Shown: piece by piece, positions 12,101 to 24,386 of the stretch
Layout: every line of letters starts with the position of its first letter
Numbering within the stretch: position 1 is the first letter of the stretch
Origin: Rhynchonema sp. JSB1_4
Taxonomy: Eukaryota > Nematoda > Chromadorea > Monhysterida > Xyalidae
NCBI GenBank assembly: GCA_030248065.1
Contig: JASAMV010003835.1
Span: 1-64,000 of the forward strand
DNA: 64,000 nt
Reading direction: 5' to 3'
Position numbers and translations under genes: made by a program
Notes under the pieces: model-generated
What the model was told of the DNA's origin: nothing
The model's input: only the letters and a program-made list of their open reading frames with translations
The model's database searches: none

Positions 12101-15100
12101 ACGCGTGCTGCACGCGTGAGGGCAGAATTCACCCAGAGTTGGAGGTACTGTAGGGCCCTTTTGCCTTTGCAGCGTGTGTTAGAACAATTTGGAGAATCGT
12201 TAGTTATTTCTTACTCATAGAATGCAGTCGAAACATGGTATTGGTCGCACAATGACCATATAAGAATTCATCAAATCAATCCTGATTTTCACGTTCAGTC
12301 ACTCTTAACCACTGTGCTATTTGTGATTCTCATAAAACATTTTCACCTGAAAATAATCCAGCAGATCAACCACGTTGCGCAGGTCTGAAACATTCTCTTT
12401 ACTACACGCTTTGCGTGCGATCAAGCAACGCAACGTCACCACCCCGTCACTTTCCCTCTTTACGATTCAGGGAAAAAATTTGACCAATTCTTATAAAGTC
12501 ATTGTGCAACCAATACATACCTACAGTTCCGGGTGCAATTCTAGGCTGAAAGTTGACGTCGCGTGCACGCGCGTTACTTCGACTTTTGCCTATACTTTGC
12601 ACTGTTTCGCACGCGCGTGCACGCGCGTGCACACGACTTCAACTTTCAGCCTGGAATTGCACCCGGTACTGTACATGCCATGGTTTGCGATGTAAGTAAG
12701 GTTAAAACTCAGGTTAAACGGACAGCGTAAAAAATAAAGCACATAATGGTCATATGAACAGGTTATACTGTGCTGACGCATTTTGTTGTAAACTGCATTT
12801 CGGTACTTGTACCGAACCAGGGTGCGCAATATTTAATGTGCTGTTCAAAAATTGACAAATATTCCACAGGCTTCATGGAACGCATGTTCATGTACAATAT
12901 TGCGTGGTGTCATGAATCGATCGTCGTGAATCAAAACAATTTCCCCTCTTCACAAGCAAACAAACCAGTTTGTGAGTTTGTGTTGCGTGTGGAAAACGAA
13001 CAGCGCACACGATACATTCGTTCATCTCAAAATTTCTCATTTGTTTCTGGTTAAATGACATAAATGTTGATGAAAGCTATGTTGTTGCTTACCTACTACG
13101 AATGCTAATGAGGAGCATCATTTTGATGGATTTGGCACTTTTTTCCTTTCAATGCCAAGTGCCCTAAGACATTTTGAAATGGAACACCGTATCATAGCCT
13201 TAAATTTATTAGGTTGGCGCTTCAAACGAATGGAACTACTGTACATGTACATAATCGTTTTAGCCACTCACATCTGTTGAAGGATAGGGGCGGATTCGGA
13301 TCTAAAACGCACACATCTATCAGTTGACACTTTTCTGGGGGTAGGCACGGCACCTACGTATTTACGCAGGTGGTGACGAGTGAGCTGCGTGATTTTGGCA
13401 AAACGCAACAATTTTTGACCCTCTGAAGACGCCATGCAGGACAGCATGAACGTCGCAGCATTATCATTGATCGAATGCCCGTGTGTTGGATAGTGCATCA
13501 AGCACGCAATTATCGATTGATGACGTCATCGACTTACATGTATAAGGATGGGGCAAGAGACGCATCTCATGTGCCAGAGGTAACATGGAGTTTGTGTGTC
13601 AGTCACTGATTGCAGTAAGATCCGTAGATTCAGAACAGGCAACCCCAACCTCCCACAGAGACCACCTACCCGGTTTGTACCCTTGGGCACGAACACGTTG
13701 TGCGTATACCATTCACGATCATTCGCGGTGGCGAACACGTCTGATGAATACGGACAGTTACCGATGCGGTCCAGGCACACCTGTGTGAGGACGGGACATT
13801 TCATCGGTGATTGGACACCACGAACAAATGGGTTGTCGATCATATTGGTTGTGATTATAGTTTATCAAAACATGGCGAAGTGGTTGGCTTTGGGACCATG
13901 ATGTGAAATGCTGGTGTTACGCGTATAAAAAAGAATGATAACAACTGTTCACGCTGGTCAAGATCCAAATCAGACAGCAACTGATGAAATTTCTTCAGCT
14001 CAAAATGTCATCGTTTATCGCACATGTCCGATTGTTTAACTAGGACCTTACTATTCAAAACTTGATATTCAGAGACTACTTCTACGCTGGTTAAAAAGTT
14101 TAGATCAGTCAGCGTAACTTATGGCACATTCTTGGTTCAAAATATTGGTCTGACTAATAGTACCTACGTTCACTAATCTTTGTCTCCTCCAAATACAAAC
14201 AAGGAAAACAACTTAATTATGTTCACACCTTGGCCAGCATGTCATAAGTGGCCTCGAACAGGTCGAATCGCAACACCGCATCCTCTTGCACCACAATCGG
14301 GCCCGAGTCCAGTGCGGCTTCGTCACGTTTGTGCAGGTAGACGGCCATGTACTTGTCGAATGCACCGGCGTTGCCTTGACGGATTCCGGTGAGACGATTC
14401 TGCAAACATTGGGGCTGTGTTAGTTGGTGTCATAAATACGGTGCCTCTACTCGTGTGTGATTGAGACCTGTCGATGATCATAAAGAGTACTCACCGAATG
14501 AAGAAAGTGGTAGATTAGATATACATGCCCACTGCTGGGCTACTGTACCTGCAGCTGATTGTGCATTAACTGTTGGTTACTTGAACTTAAACTAAAAAAT
14601 GTGAGAATTTAGTTGAGAAATTTTTCCGCAATAGCACAGCACCTTGTCAAAGTTTAACCTGGAACCAAAGACCGTGTACACTGTTCATGCGCCCTGCTCA
14701 AAAGATTCTGAACAGATATCAAGCTATGTACACTTGTACGAAACCAACATGGAACGATCCCCCATTGACCGATTCGAATGCCTTTGTCGTCTTTCGATGT
14801 GTCGGTGACGTCGGATCCAGTTTACCATCAATCAGCTCACATGGCGGATCTGGGTTATTTTTAGAAAGATACATCGGGGTGTCGTTACCATAAATGTTTC
14901 AACGTGTCAAAACATGGCATCCTCTCCCTACCGAGGCATTGTACACGAAAGCACGGATTCTGGTCAAACGGTATCGTTGTGGTCGTTGGCCGCGTGGTCG
15001 TAGTTGTTGTTGTTGTGGTGGTGGTGGTCGTTCTAAAGACCGTGATATTTTTAGATGGCAGTGTGCCAGAACTCGTAAAACTCGTCCCTATCCCGACTAG

Positions 15101-18100
15101 AGGTTTGAGCGTTAGGCCGTTGCCTACCAGTCTGTATATCTTAAATCAGAATGGGCACGAGCTAAACCAGGACCCCAAAAACCGCCACTCAAAAATCTGG
15201 TCATGTCCCACCTTCGTGTGGTGGTCGTTGTCACGCATTCGGCGTAGGACACGGCGATGTCATCGATTATGGCTATGCTGCCGTCGGACTCGACGAAATT
15301 GCGCGCAACGATCACCAGCTGAATGGGTAAATTGTGAACTTATAGAATTCGTTGTGAACATGACTCGAGTCCTTTGAGATCTGGACGTTTTGGGCTCGAG
15401 CGAGACACACGCTTGTTGTATACTCTGGCCTTCTTGCATATACCACGAACAGGAATCTGTTCGCGCATCAAAAGACAAAAACCGACAACAAACAGTCCAC
15501 AGGTATAGGCAATCCGCCAGCTCATGGCACTCGCACGCACGCGCTGCATGCCGCATTGCTGCCGTCAATGAATGCATCCATTCTCTGCAGTTAGCCGTAG
15601 GAACATCCCCAAATTTCGCAACAGTGCAGAATAGTGTTATGGCAAGCAGCAAATGAAAACCGGATAAAGTGAAACGTGGTCATCAAAGTATGTCACTCGC
15701 TCAAAGTTTACATTTTGTTTAGAAAATGGCATGCGCTGTGTGTATAAAAAGCGCCATGAGCCGATGGATTGCCCATACATAATTTGGCACGACCAACATC
15801 AAAATTCCTGTTTCCGGGCATCAGGACGGTCTGCGGCGACGGGAAATCGTGCGGCGGCAGTGAGACACAATTTGAGAGCGCACCATTGGCACCAGGCAGA
15901 TGTGCAGATGGTTGATGGCAGATCTCCAGTTGTACAGGTGGTGTCGTCCAGTAGCTACATTGACAACAGAATATTAGGACAGTGCGCATAAACACATGGC
16001 ACGCTGCCACACTCAAAGAGGGCAAGCTCGCCTCAGTTTAAGCTACCGTAAAACCTCGTAAACCACATATACATACCAGTTGACTACATACTACATATAA
16101 AACAAGTGACTATTCTTTATGAGGACCGAAAATGACGGACACTGGTTGCTTCAGTGGACTCTACTATAATTTAGAATTATGTTGGGCTGAGACTAGGACC
16201 CGGGACCAACCAGAAACCCAACTACTCTGCTGTCTAGTGCTGACGGCATCAATATTCCGCAATGAAAATATCATCAAAACCCAACGACGAACTTGAGTCC
16301 AATGGTAATGTCCTGTGCACATCGGATTGAGCACGAAACCAGACGGGCGGCGTTACTGGGTGGTTCACTACGTCCGGCCGTTAGCAGGTAGGTGCTCACT
16401 GCAAGGTGTAAGTACAGTGATGAATACAAGTTTGTGTAGTCGGGTTCCAGTTTTCAATTTGTGAAATTAAAGATGTGTGTGTGTGCCACATGATGAGCGT
16501 TCATAAGAAGCACAACTGGGGATTATCCACACGTATCACAGGTTTAAAAAGGAAGACTATCCAATCATCCAACTTTGCAGGTGTTCTGGTGAACATTTTC
16601 ACTGACGATGACCTGGTGCATCGCCCGTCCCTGTGAGAATGTGGTCGACTAAAACGAGTGATCAAAAACAGACTCAGCATCGTTACCTGGTGGAGTTGTC
16701 GGCTTGAAATACCGTCCGAACTTGTCACTATTCGGCGGCACATTGCTGACCAGCCATTCCATCGAATCGACCGGCGGATTCTCGTTCGTCCAACAGCAAG
16801 GGGCTTCGAAATTGCAGCTCAGATCCCAAGCGCTGTTTGCGAACTGATCGGTTCGGTATCCTGTAATCATGCGCAGTTGAAGCCGCAATAGTTCAATGTC
16901 AGGCTGCTCTTTCAAGCGTTCTTTGAGACACTTGTACGATAAAACGTTTATGTTTTTGTAGTCATCCCACACCCTTTTCTCTTTTGCTTTTTGTCTTGTT
17001 ATTTTGTCAGGGCACAGTTATTTATTTACTACGCTATCTCATGTTTGTGTTTCCTGCTGATGCGAATGAAACCGGCTGATTGACTGGACATCATGCGACT
17101 CAATATTGATGCTAAAGTTACAGTACCAGCTGCAATTTTTGGCTGATTGGCGGCAAACCCTGCCGCGCCTGCAGGCGCAGGCTCAATACAAAAGATAGCA
17201 GTGTGCCGCGCCTGCAGGCTTTGCAGGCTCAGTGTATAAGCGGTCGCATACGAGCCTGCCGCGCCTGCAGGGCGCGGTGGGTACACTGCTGCGCTTGCTT
17301 GTCTGTGTGGCATTTAGGTTTCAACATTTTATGGTCTTTCTGCGATATTTGTCCGATTGTTTTTTTTTGTCCGTTCATCATGCCGGTTCGTACTGAATGT
17401 GGCATTTCAATTCGAAAGCTGAAACAGAAATTTCGTCAACTACAAATGGTAAACCACGAACGAAATGGCCAGCGAATATCGCATTTTGTGCGCGAAACCA
17501 TACAAGAAATGCACGACCTTGGGTACAAAAACACACAAGGTCATCCGTCCCGCCCTCAAACTGGTGCCCCTTTGCAGGAGTTGGGGCGAATGAATGTTGA
17601 TGAGGAAAGTCCACGACAAACAGTGACCTACAAACCCGTTAGTCACCGTCAATTGGTGTGGAATGCAGAGTATAATTGTTATATGAGTCGATAATGCTAG
17701 AGCATTTGTGTTTCTAATCTCTCAAAGTTTGATTTTGATCCACCTTCATGGAAAAATGAAACTTATTCCGTCCGATTGCCGCCTTTCCTGACTTTTTAAT
17801 CACATTTGTAATGTCAGTTTATGGAACTTTTTGTGGACTGAATGCGTTTTATTGCTCATATTCGGCTATTAGTATGAGCTTGTCTGCGCTTTTTGAGTGT
17901 TTGGTCACTTTTCGGAACATGAATAAAACCTCAAAAGTGGTTTGTTTGTCAAAAGCAGCGATGTGGATAAAATGTGACTTTGATTACAGTTTTTTTGTTC
18001 GTTTTTGCAAGGCATTTGCTCGGACAAGCAGACAAATATCGCAGAAAGACATAAAATGTTGAAACTTAAATGTCACACAAACAAGCAAGCGCAGCAGTGT

Positions 18101-19959
18101 ACCCACCGCGCCTGCCGCGCCTCCGGAGGCGCGGCAGGCGCGGCAGGCTCGTATGCGACCGCTTATGCACTGAGCCTGCAAAGCCTGCAGGCGCGGCACA
18201 CTGCTATCTTTTGTATTGAGCCTGCGCCTGCATGCGCGGCAGGCTTTGCCGCCAATCAGCCAAAAATTGCAGCTGGTACTGTATGTAGTCTTTATACTGT
18301 CATTAATAATAATAATTTGATAGGTACAAGCAACCAGTCAAAAATGCCAGGAAAGGTACGTCGCCGGACACGACTTCAGTTTTCGTGCATGCGCACATAA
18401 TTTTTCCAACCTTTGTGTTTGACTGCCTCTGCGGCTGTTGCTGCTGTCACAGTCAGCACACACACACATGCACACTGCTGCTTGCACCCGTACACCAATT
18501 CTTCAGTTCACTCACATGCATCTCAGTACCTGATGAATCCTCAAAGCAGGCGGACCAAAGGAGCCTAAATGAGCGCGGCCAAATATACAGTAAGCTGCCC
18601 TGACGCTGTGCTTTGACAATGTGGATATAAGCCTAAAAACTCATGCTGTGAATGCTTCGATATGCTGGCCCGAAACCAATCAGAAAAGCTTGAGGCCGCA
18701 GAAATCCCCTCTTTCAGAAACAACAAAACAGCATTTCTTGCACAAAATGCGAACAATGTATAAAACAAACTTACTGGAGCTGTCGTAAGGCCGAAAGTCG
18801 TTGGCTTTGAGTCCCAGTTTCTCTGCAAGAATACAACTTTTTCTGTTCGTTAGGGGTTCAAATGATCGGTCATATTTACAAAGCATTTATCACGCCGCTC
18901 AATGACAAAAGAACGGGTTTTGATGGTTTGGGCGGTCAATGTCATGCCCATGGCATTCTACGCTCTGCGCCTGGGTGCGTAAAATGGATTTTGAACCTAT
19001 ATGCCCAATTTACCCAACGCTGCCTGTCGTTCTCGAACTCGTCATTTTGTTTTGAGCTTGCGTGAATACAAAAATATTCCTTCCCAACTTCCGAGCGGGT
19101 CCTGCGGTTGTGGTGCTGCTGTGGTGGGTGGTTTCGTCTGAAAGTCAGGCAGTTGGTCGTAATATTCGTACTCCAACTGTGTGCCTTCTGGCAGTGAATT
19201 GCCCCTGAAAATGAAGAAATGATAATCAGCAACATCTTTAAATTATCAGTATATGCAAATTAGATGCGCGCCAGTCAAATTCGCAGGACTATACATATAC
19301 TCAAGTCAATCCCCACCGGTCGTGGCTCTGTTGCCCTCATTCATCTTTCACTGAATTTAAGATGACATGCATGATTCTGTAATCCTTCATTCGCTAACCT
19401 CAAATGTCCCGGTTTCTTTCCACCCCAATTCGCGTAGTCGATGATGTTGATGAGCCGATCTCCGCCACCGCCACCACCTCCGCTACCACCACCCGAACCG
19501 CCACCGCTGCACGCCAAACCTACAAACAGTATACGGTCCATGTCTGATACAGCTTGGTCTCCACTTTAAATTACATAAGTGTCTTCTTAACCACACTCCT
19601 CTGAAGTGAACATTCTTTATAGCCATCGAAAATGCCGATACTGATTATGTTGCCGCAAAGAGTGTCATCATGCATCGTAACCTTGTATCCATTTATAATT
19701 TTTCAGTGTCGTACAAATGACAAAGCGCAACAAACCCTTTCACATCTTTTTACCAGGGTGCTCACCGGGGTAGCTATGCGATCACAAGAAAGTCAAAAAC
19801 TTTATATACAGAGGTTGGTATTGCCATTGTACAACAGTGCTTGCCACTACGCTAGGAAACTAAACAAATCTTTGCAAACAGAAATTTGGCAGAGCAATGT
19901 TGAAGCTTACCATAATCACTGACTGATAAAATCAGCAACACGAAAACGTGGATTCTCAT
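9119..19959 (-). CDS. Secreted protein with two MAM domains (13 exons)
   Basis: Exons, 5' to 3': 19959–19911, 19519–19399, 19204–19089, 18822–18775, 16860–16687, 16601–16514, 15954–15798, 15318–15212, 15032–14932, 14849–14734, 14399–14229, 13780–13670, 9244–9119. They total 1485 nt (494 aa plus stop), and all twelve junctions are phase-consistent. Exon 1 encodes a signal peptide (MRIHVFVLLILSVSDY). Exon 2 has a long Gly/Ser run. MAM 1 (about residues 127–279) opens with CNFEAPCCW and closes with GSIAIIDDIAVSYAEC. A Thr-rich linker (exons 8–9) follows, then MAM 2 (about 325–475), ending DNQGAVGIDNIKW. The MAM family mediates extracellular adhesion and protein interaction; no membrane anchor or enzyme domain is visible, so a secreted matrix or cuticle role is inference. 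Weakest points are the donors at 16514 and 15798 and the very long last intron. Confidence 0.8.
10907..11700 (-). CDS. Putative two-pass membrane protein nested in an intron
   Basis: Exon 1 is 11700–11516 and exon 2 is 11465–10907, joined across a 50-bp intron (GTATTG…ATCAG) in matching phase. The product is 247 aa. A hydrophobic stretch follows CVKR at the end of exon 1 (IVCAVFAAIHVGA), and a strong transmembrane segment lies near the C-terminus (VVRYLFQLAYIVVAIVVAA), followed by a short basic tail. I do not recognise the family. The whole gene sits in the last intron of the MAM gene on the same strand. If no splice occurs, the second ORF alone, read from 11569, would encode 220 aa. A further open minus-strand stretch at 10492–10842 is hydrophobic but could not be joined with confidence. 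Confidence 0.55.
11859..12152. mobile_element. Foldback element, TACAGTACC family, short form
   Basis: It starts TACAGTACCAGCTGCAAC and ends GTTGGAGGTACTGTA. The next bases mirror each other (GGGTGAATTCTGC on the left, GCAGAATTCACCC on the right). The interior is tandem and inverted copies of GCATGCGTACGCACGCGTGC-like sequence, almost purely alternating purine and pyrimidine. It lies in the last intron of the MAM gene. Confidence 0.8.
12238..12516. mobile_element. Foldback MITE, family TATTGGTCGCACAATG, copy 3
   Basis: It starts GTATTGGTCGCACAATGACC and ends GTCATTGTGCAACCAATAC. The terminal arms match those at 8683–8947, but the interior differs. It lies in the last intron of the MAM gene. 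Confidence 0.75.
12522..12673. mobile_element. 152-bp foldback element, TACAGTACC family
   Basis: It starts TACAGTTCCGGGTGCAATTC and ends GAATTGCACCCGGTACTGTA. The arms continue with AGGCTGAAAGTTGA and its complement, and the centre is CGCGTGCACGCGCG-type alternating purine–pyrimidine DNA. It begins 6 bp after the preceding MITE. Confidence 0.8.
17119..18283. mobile_element. 1.17-kb TIR element with ~240-bp arms, TACAGTACC family
   Basis: It starts TACAGTACCAGCTGCAATTT and ends AAATTGCAGCTGGTACTGTA. The left arm runs to about 17356 and the right arm from about 18021. They are near-perfect reverse complements, including GCCTGCCGCGCCTGCAGG-type repeats and a shared TTTCTGCGATATTTGTC segment at the inner edge. 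The interior carries an ORF (17380–17694). It lies in intron 4 of the MAM gene. No long target-site duplication is evident. Confidence 0.85.
17380..17694 (+). CDS. Element-encoded 104-aa hypothetical protein
   Basis: This ATG-initiated ORF of 104 codons fills the left half of the unique interior of the 17119–18283 inverted-repeat element. It begins MPVRTECGISIRKLKQKF and ends EYNCYMSR. The N-terminal half is basic and helical-looking (KLKQKFRQLQ, then HFVRETIQEMHDLGY); the C-terminal half is polar. No transposase catalytic motif is visible, so it is not an obvious DDE enzyme. It could be a DNA-binding accessory protein, a captured host fragment or a chance ORF. The same frame is open upstream into the arm, but the first ATG past the arm is the natural start. 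Confidence 0.4.
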   Translation: MPVRTECGISIRKLKQKFRQLQMVNHERNGQRISHFVRETIQEMHDLGYKNTQGHPSRPQTGAPLQELGRMNVDEESPRQTVTYKPVSHRQLVWNAEYNCYMSR

Positions 19960-20774
19960 AATTAATTCCACAGTAATGAATTCGTTGCTTGTGTTTTATT
20001 TTTTTCCTTCGACTATATTTTGATTTTGAATAGACAACTCTTTCGTACGTCAGTTCGGTGAAAAAGTCCGAGGGCGGCTGTTTTATGCATATACAGGGCA
20101 GGCAAGAATTTATGTACGATGACGTAAACAATAGTGGAAGAGAAGAAATTGAGCTGCGGTTGTCTCTTTTGGAATTGCAGTCGCTTAACCCGAGTGGACT
20201 TGAATGACGCGTGGAAGAATTTGAAACATTTTAATGCCGGACGTAAAGCCTTGTTTAGATTTGGAAACCATATTTGCGTGTTAAATTGAAGTTATGCTCA
20301 TGCGTACAGCACCAATATTCTGAACACCTCAAAGAGCCACAAACCGACACTTTGAAGTTATCGTACGCCCGTGTTTGACAAGTCGTTTTTTTGTTTTTGA
20401 GAAAATTACCCGTTTGATGTTTTGCTGTTTGCGTAAATGTGGAGTCAAGTGCAATGTTTACTGCCTGTTAATTCACACTGCTCGCAATAACACTTACCCA
20501 GACAAATATCGTGCAAACTAAAAATTGAGGTGACGTGAATGGAGTGATTTTTTTGAAAACACTGTACGCTTTTGCGTATACAAAAATTGCTGACAAGGAC
20601 ACAGTTGACGCAGTTTAAAAATTTGCCATCCGTTGCTGTAGCACGGTTCTGTTCCAAAACAAGTTGTTCGATGAGAATCAAATCTATGGTGTTCCAATCA
20701 ATGATTGTCAAACGCTCATGGACGCTACAGTCTTTCACACCCGGTACGCGTTCACTGGCGTTAGCGGCAGGCAC

Positions 20775-21418
<644 letters not shown>

Positions 21419-21545
21419 TTTCATGGACACGAGGGGTATCATCGAGTGTCTGCGGCTGAATGATGCCTAACACGATTGTTTCTACTGTAAGTATCGAAAA
21501 CAGCTCGCACACATGACTTAAAATTTGGTAATATGATAACAGTAA

Positions 21546-22236
21546 GGCTGGTTTCACAGTGCATGCGGGTTGAGGGCTGCGGTTTCCATATGCACCCATA
21601 CCTGTTCGGGAGTACGGTTTGCTCTGGAAGGTTTGCTTTGCTCTATTAAATTACTTCCTCGAAGCTACGTACAAATTATTTGATGTTTCTTAAGCTGTTT
21701 CTTGAGTTCTGCACCACCGAAAACATGAAAATATGTGCTCCCAGGACCATTGCGCCTACGAACAAGCGCTGACGACCCAAACCCACAAAAAACTAGGATC
21801 AGTCCTAATTGATAGAATGCGGGTTACGGGCTGATCTGACCCGCAACCCACAACCCGCACGCAGCATTGTGAAAGCAACTTTGCCTGCGGGTTGCGGGCC
21901 GATCTGACCCGCAATCCCCATGAAAATTCTGGTACCGTTGTGATCAGCGCGTCGATCTTGACACGCTTGTTACTTTTGATTTCCATACCTGCACTCTGAA
22001 ACATCACGAGACCACACATTTTCCGCCAACCCACATAAAGTGGTGCGGGTTGATGGTAAATAAGGTCCAGTGAAGTGATGACCGGGGGCGGCGGTTGAAG
22101 CTCATGCTTTGGTGAAGAACCCAGGCAAACGAGGCGCATTCCCTGAAATACCAAAATTTAACGTGAAAATGGTATCTAAACGCTTTCACATGCCAAAAAC
22201 CCTAACCCGCAACTCGCATGCATTGTGAAACCGGCC
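21546..22236. mobile_element. PIF/Harbinger-like TIR element carrying an exon-like segment
   Basis: It starts GGCTGGTTTCACAGTGCATG and ends CATGCATTGTGAAACCGGCC. The trinucleotide before the left end is TAA and the one after the right end is GAA, close to a TWA target duplication. Internal copies of GCGGGTTGCGGGC and its complement lie around 21816–21915. The termini match those of the 45455–46401 element (consensus GGCTGSYTTCACARTGCATGCG), but the interiors are unrelated. The family assignment is inferred from the termini and target trinucleotide only; no transposase is present. Confidence 0.7.
21967..22144 (-). pseudogene. Exon-like segment with splice sites inside a TIR element
   Basis: On the minus strand a TTGGTATTTCAG acceptor precedes an open frame reading GMRLVCLGSSPKHELQPPPP, then VITSLDLIYHQPAPLYVGW, and ending near GLVMFQSA. 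A GTATGG donor follows. Composition and flanking splice signals are those of an ordinary coding exon, yet the segment is wholly inside the 21546–22236 element. It is most simply a captured host exon. I do not recognise the protein, and the coordinates are approximate. Confidence 0.4.
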
Positions 22237-24386
22237 GAATTGTCAAAGCGGCCTAACGAAAGGATAAGTTGATTTTATCCATTGATATAACACCTCAGTG
22301 TGACCGCTTGTTCTTTGATGCAATCAATCAGTTGGGATGCGAGCGCATGCAGATCTCAGTATTACAGCTCGTTTATAAAATCGGCTGACTGTTCATTTAT
22401 AAAATCGTGTTCGTCAGAAATAAAAAGCAGATACGGTAAAATGGGGTGGTTCACTTCATTGGATTCCTGACACACTGCACGTCTTGTAGAAGTCTCAGTT
22501 GAAAAAATCAAACCCGAAAAAAGTGCAAACACTGAAGTCTGAAAATACACTGCACTGTTCTTGTTGTAAACATTTGATTCCAAAAACCAGGGGCGAAAGC
22601 ACACTGCACGTGTTGTATAAGTTTGAAAATGAAAAAATGCACACCTCACCCACGTTCCAGAGGATAACAAATAAGCATGCTGCTCATACTGCAGTGTACC
22701 GCTGTACTGTGGCATAGACAACCATTATTTTCCTTTCATCAGCCTGCATTGATAGTATCTGGATATCTATAGTCTGGATGGCGAGCCGCCTCGAATTCAT
22801 TGAGGTGGGCCAGTGGTGGACAGAAAATTCTGGGATTTTTTTAACAAATTAACTATTCTTTTTAACGTCACTTAGCAGTAATAGAACGGTACCACATCAA
22901 CGAAAGTTAGGTTCATACCTCGCCAAATCTCACCAAGAAGCCAATTATGTACGCGTCGCCTTAGGGTAAGAGCAGCCAAAACCACAGACAGCAGAAGTAC
23001 ACATTTTGGCCTACACGGTGAATATCGATCCTCAGGCACAATCTTCATCCCCTCTTTGCGGCATAAAAGATTGCGTGAATCGACCGGCTCGCTGGAAGGT
23101 CAGATCGCTCCGTCCTTCCAAGCGTTCCACAATCAATCAACGACCCAAGTCGTCAGTATGAACGGCATGCCCAGTCAACCACCAAAGCGTTAGCCAACTG
23201 GCCTTCTGATCTAGTACTTTCACCTCTTCCTTACATCGTCGGATTGACCACGTGACGTTTTCGCACGACGTGCTGGTGGATCATGGGTTCGGAAAAAAGG
23301 ACGAGACTTCCACCACTGTGACATCGTCATTCCAGTGAGGTATTCAATAGTAGCTTGCTTTTCCTACCAAATCCTTTTATCAACTCATTCCACTTTGATA
23401 GGTATTTTCTCACCGGCTCGGTAGAACTAGCACAGCTTTGGGTAGAACTATGTCATCTGAATAAATATCCAAGAAACGTCGTCAGTAACGTATGCCAAGT
23501 ACATAGACTCGTCTTTTATTGCGTATACTGTAGCTGGCTGCTGACATGACTTGTTTGTCATGGGTCACACCCGTGCTACGACTACCGTATTTTCATTTTT
23601 GTGATGTCACAGCCTTAGTCAATATAATGAATTATGTTGCTGATGTGCTGTGTTGCATACAGTATCTTATGCCATTTCAACGTCAAAAGTCGACAAACTG
23701 TTTGATTGCACAGCCATGGAAGCGCACTACAGCCCCTGTTGGAAGTAATAACCAGGCCAGAAATTCACAAATTTGTTGTTCAGAAAAAACCAGTGTGACG
23801 TTACCTGCGAATAACCTACTTTTTTCGCATTTTTCATAGATCAGTTTCGATATGCGACCAGGCTAATTCGAAACTCAATAACAAAGCCGCGTTTTTTGAA
23901 ACACGTACGCAACGTTGTGTTACCCGATTTGGTTGCAAACTTTGGTTGGAAGCTGCATATGCCATAACTGAACGCATCTGAAAATGGGACAAGATTGTCG
24001 AAATTACACACAACACGCGTCGTAAAGACTGAGTTGCGAGTGATTTGCTTTGTGACGATGTAATGATAACCGTGCGGTTCAAAAACGGTCTCGCGTCTAA
24101 GTTGTTAGAACGAAATAAAATTGGTGTCTCGAATTGACAAGATGGACCGCGATGTTGAAAATTTTCTGTAATTTGCTGGAATGGTAATTGGTGCTATTTT
24201 CAGCCCCAGTTTTACCAATTATTGTTTACGTCAGTAATTTAATTTTTGGTTTTTCCGCCGATCAAAACCCATATAAACCCGGCAGATATAACAGAAAATT
24301 CAGTCGTGTCGCTCGGGTGACTGTGAGTATCACTTGTGTACCCCCTGCCCTTGGGAACTACCGTACCTATACCTGGTCGCCTCGCC
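22237..24386. other. No gene seen
   Basis: Intergenic DNA upstream of the VWD–C8–TIL gene. Open frames are short and lack splice-supported coding character. Core promoter elements could not be assigned. Confidence 0.4.

Noticed and set aside
13268..13501. Minus-strand frame with a strong GTGAGT donor as an extra MAM exon
   Set aside because: It would have to sit between exons 12 and 13, whose direct junction already reproduces the intron position seen in MAM 1, and no in-phase acceptor gives MAM-like sequence.
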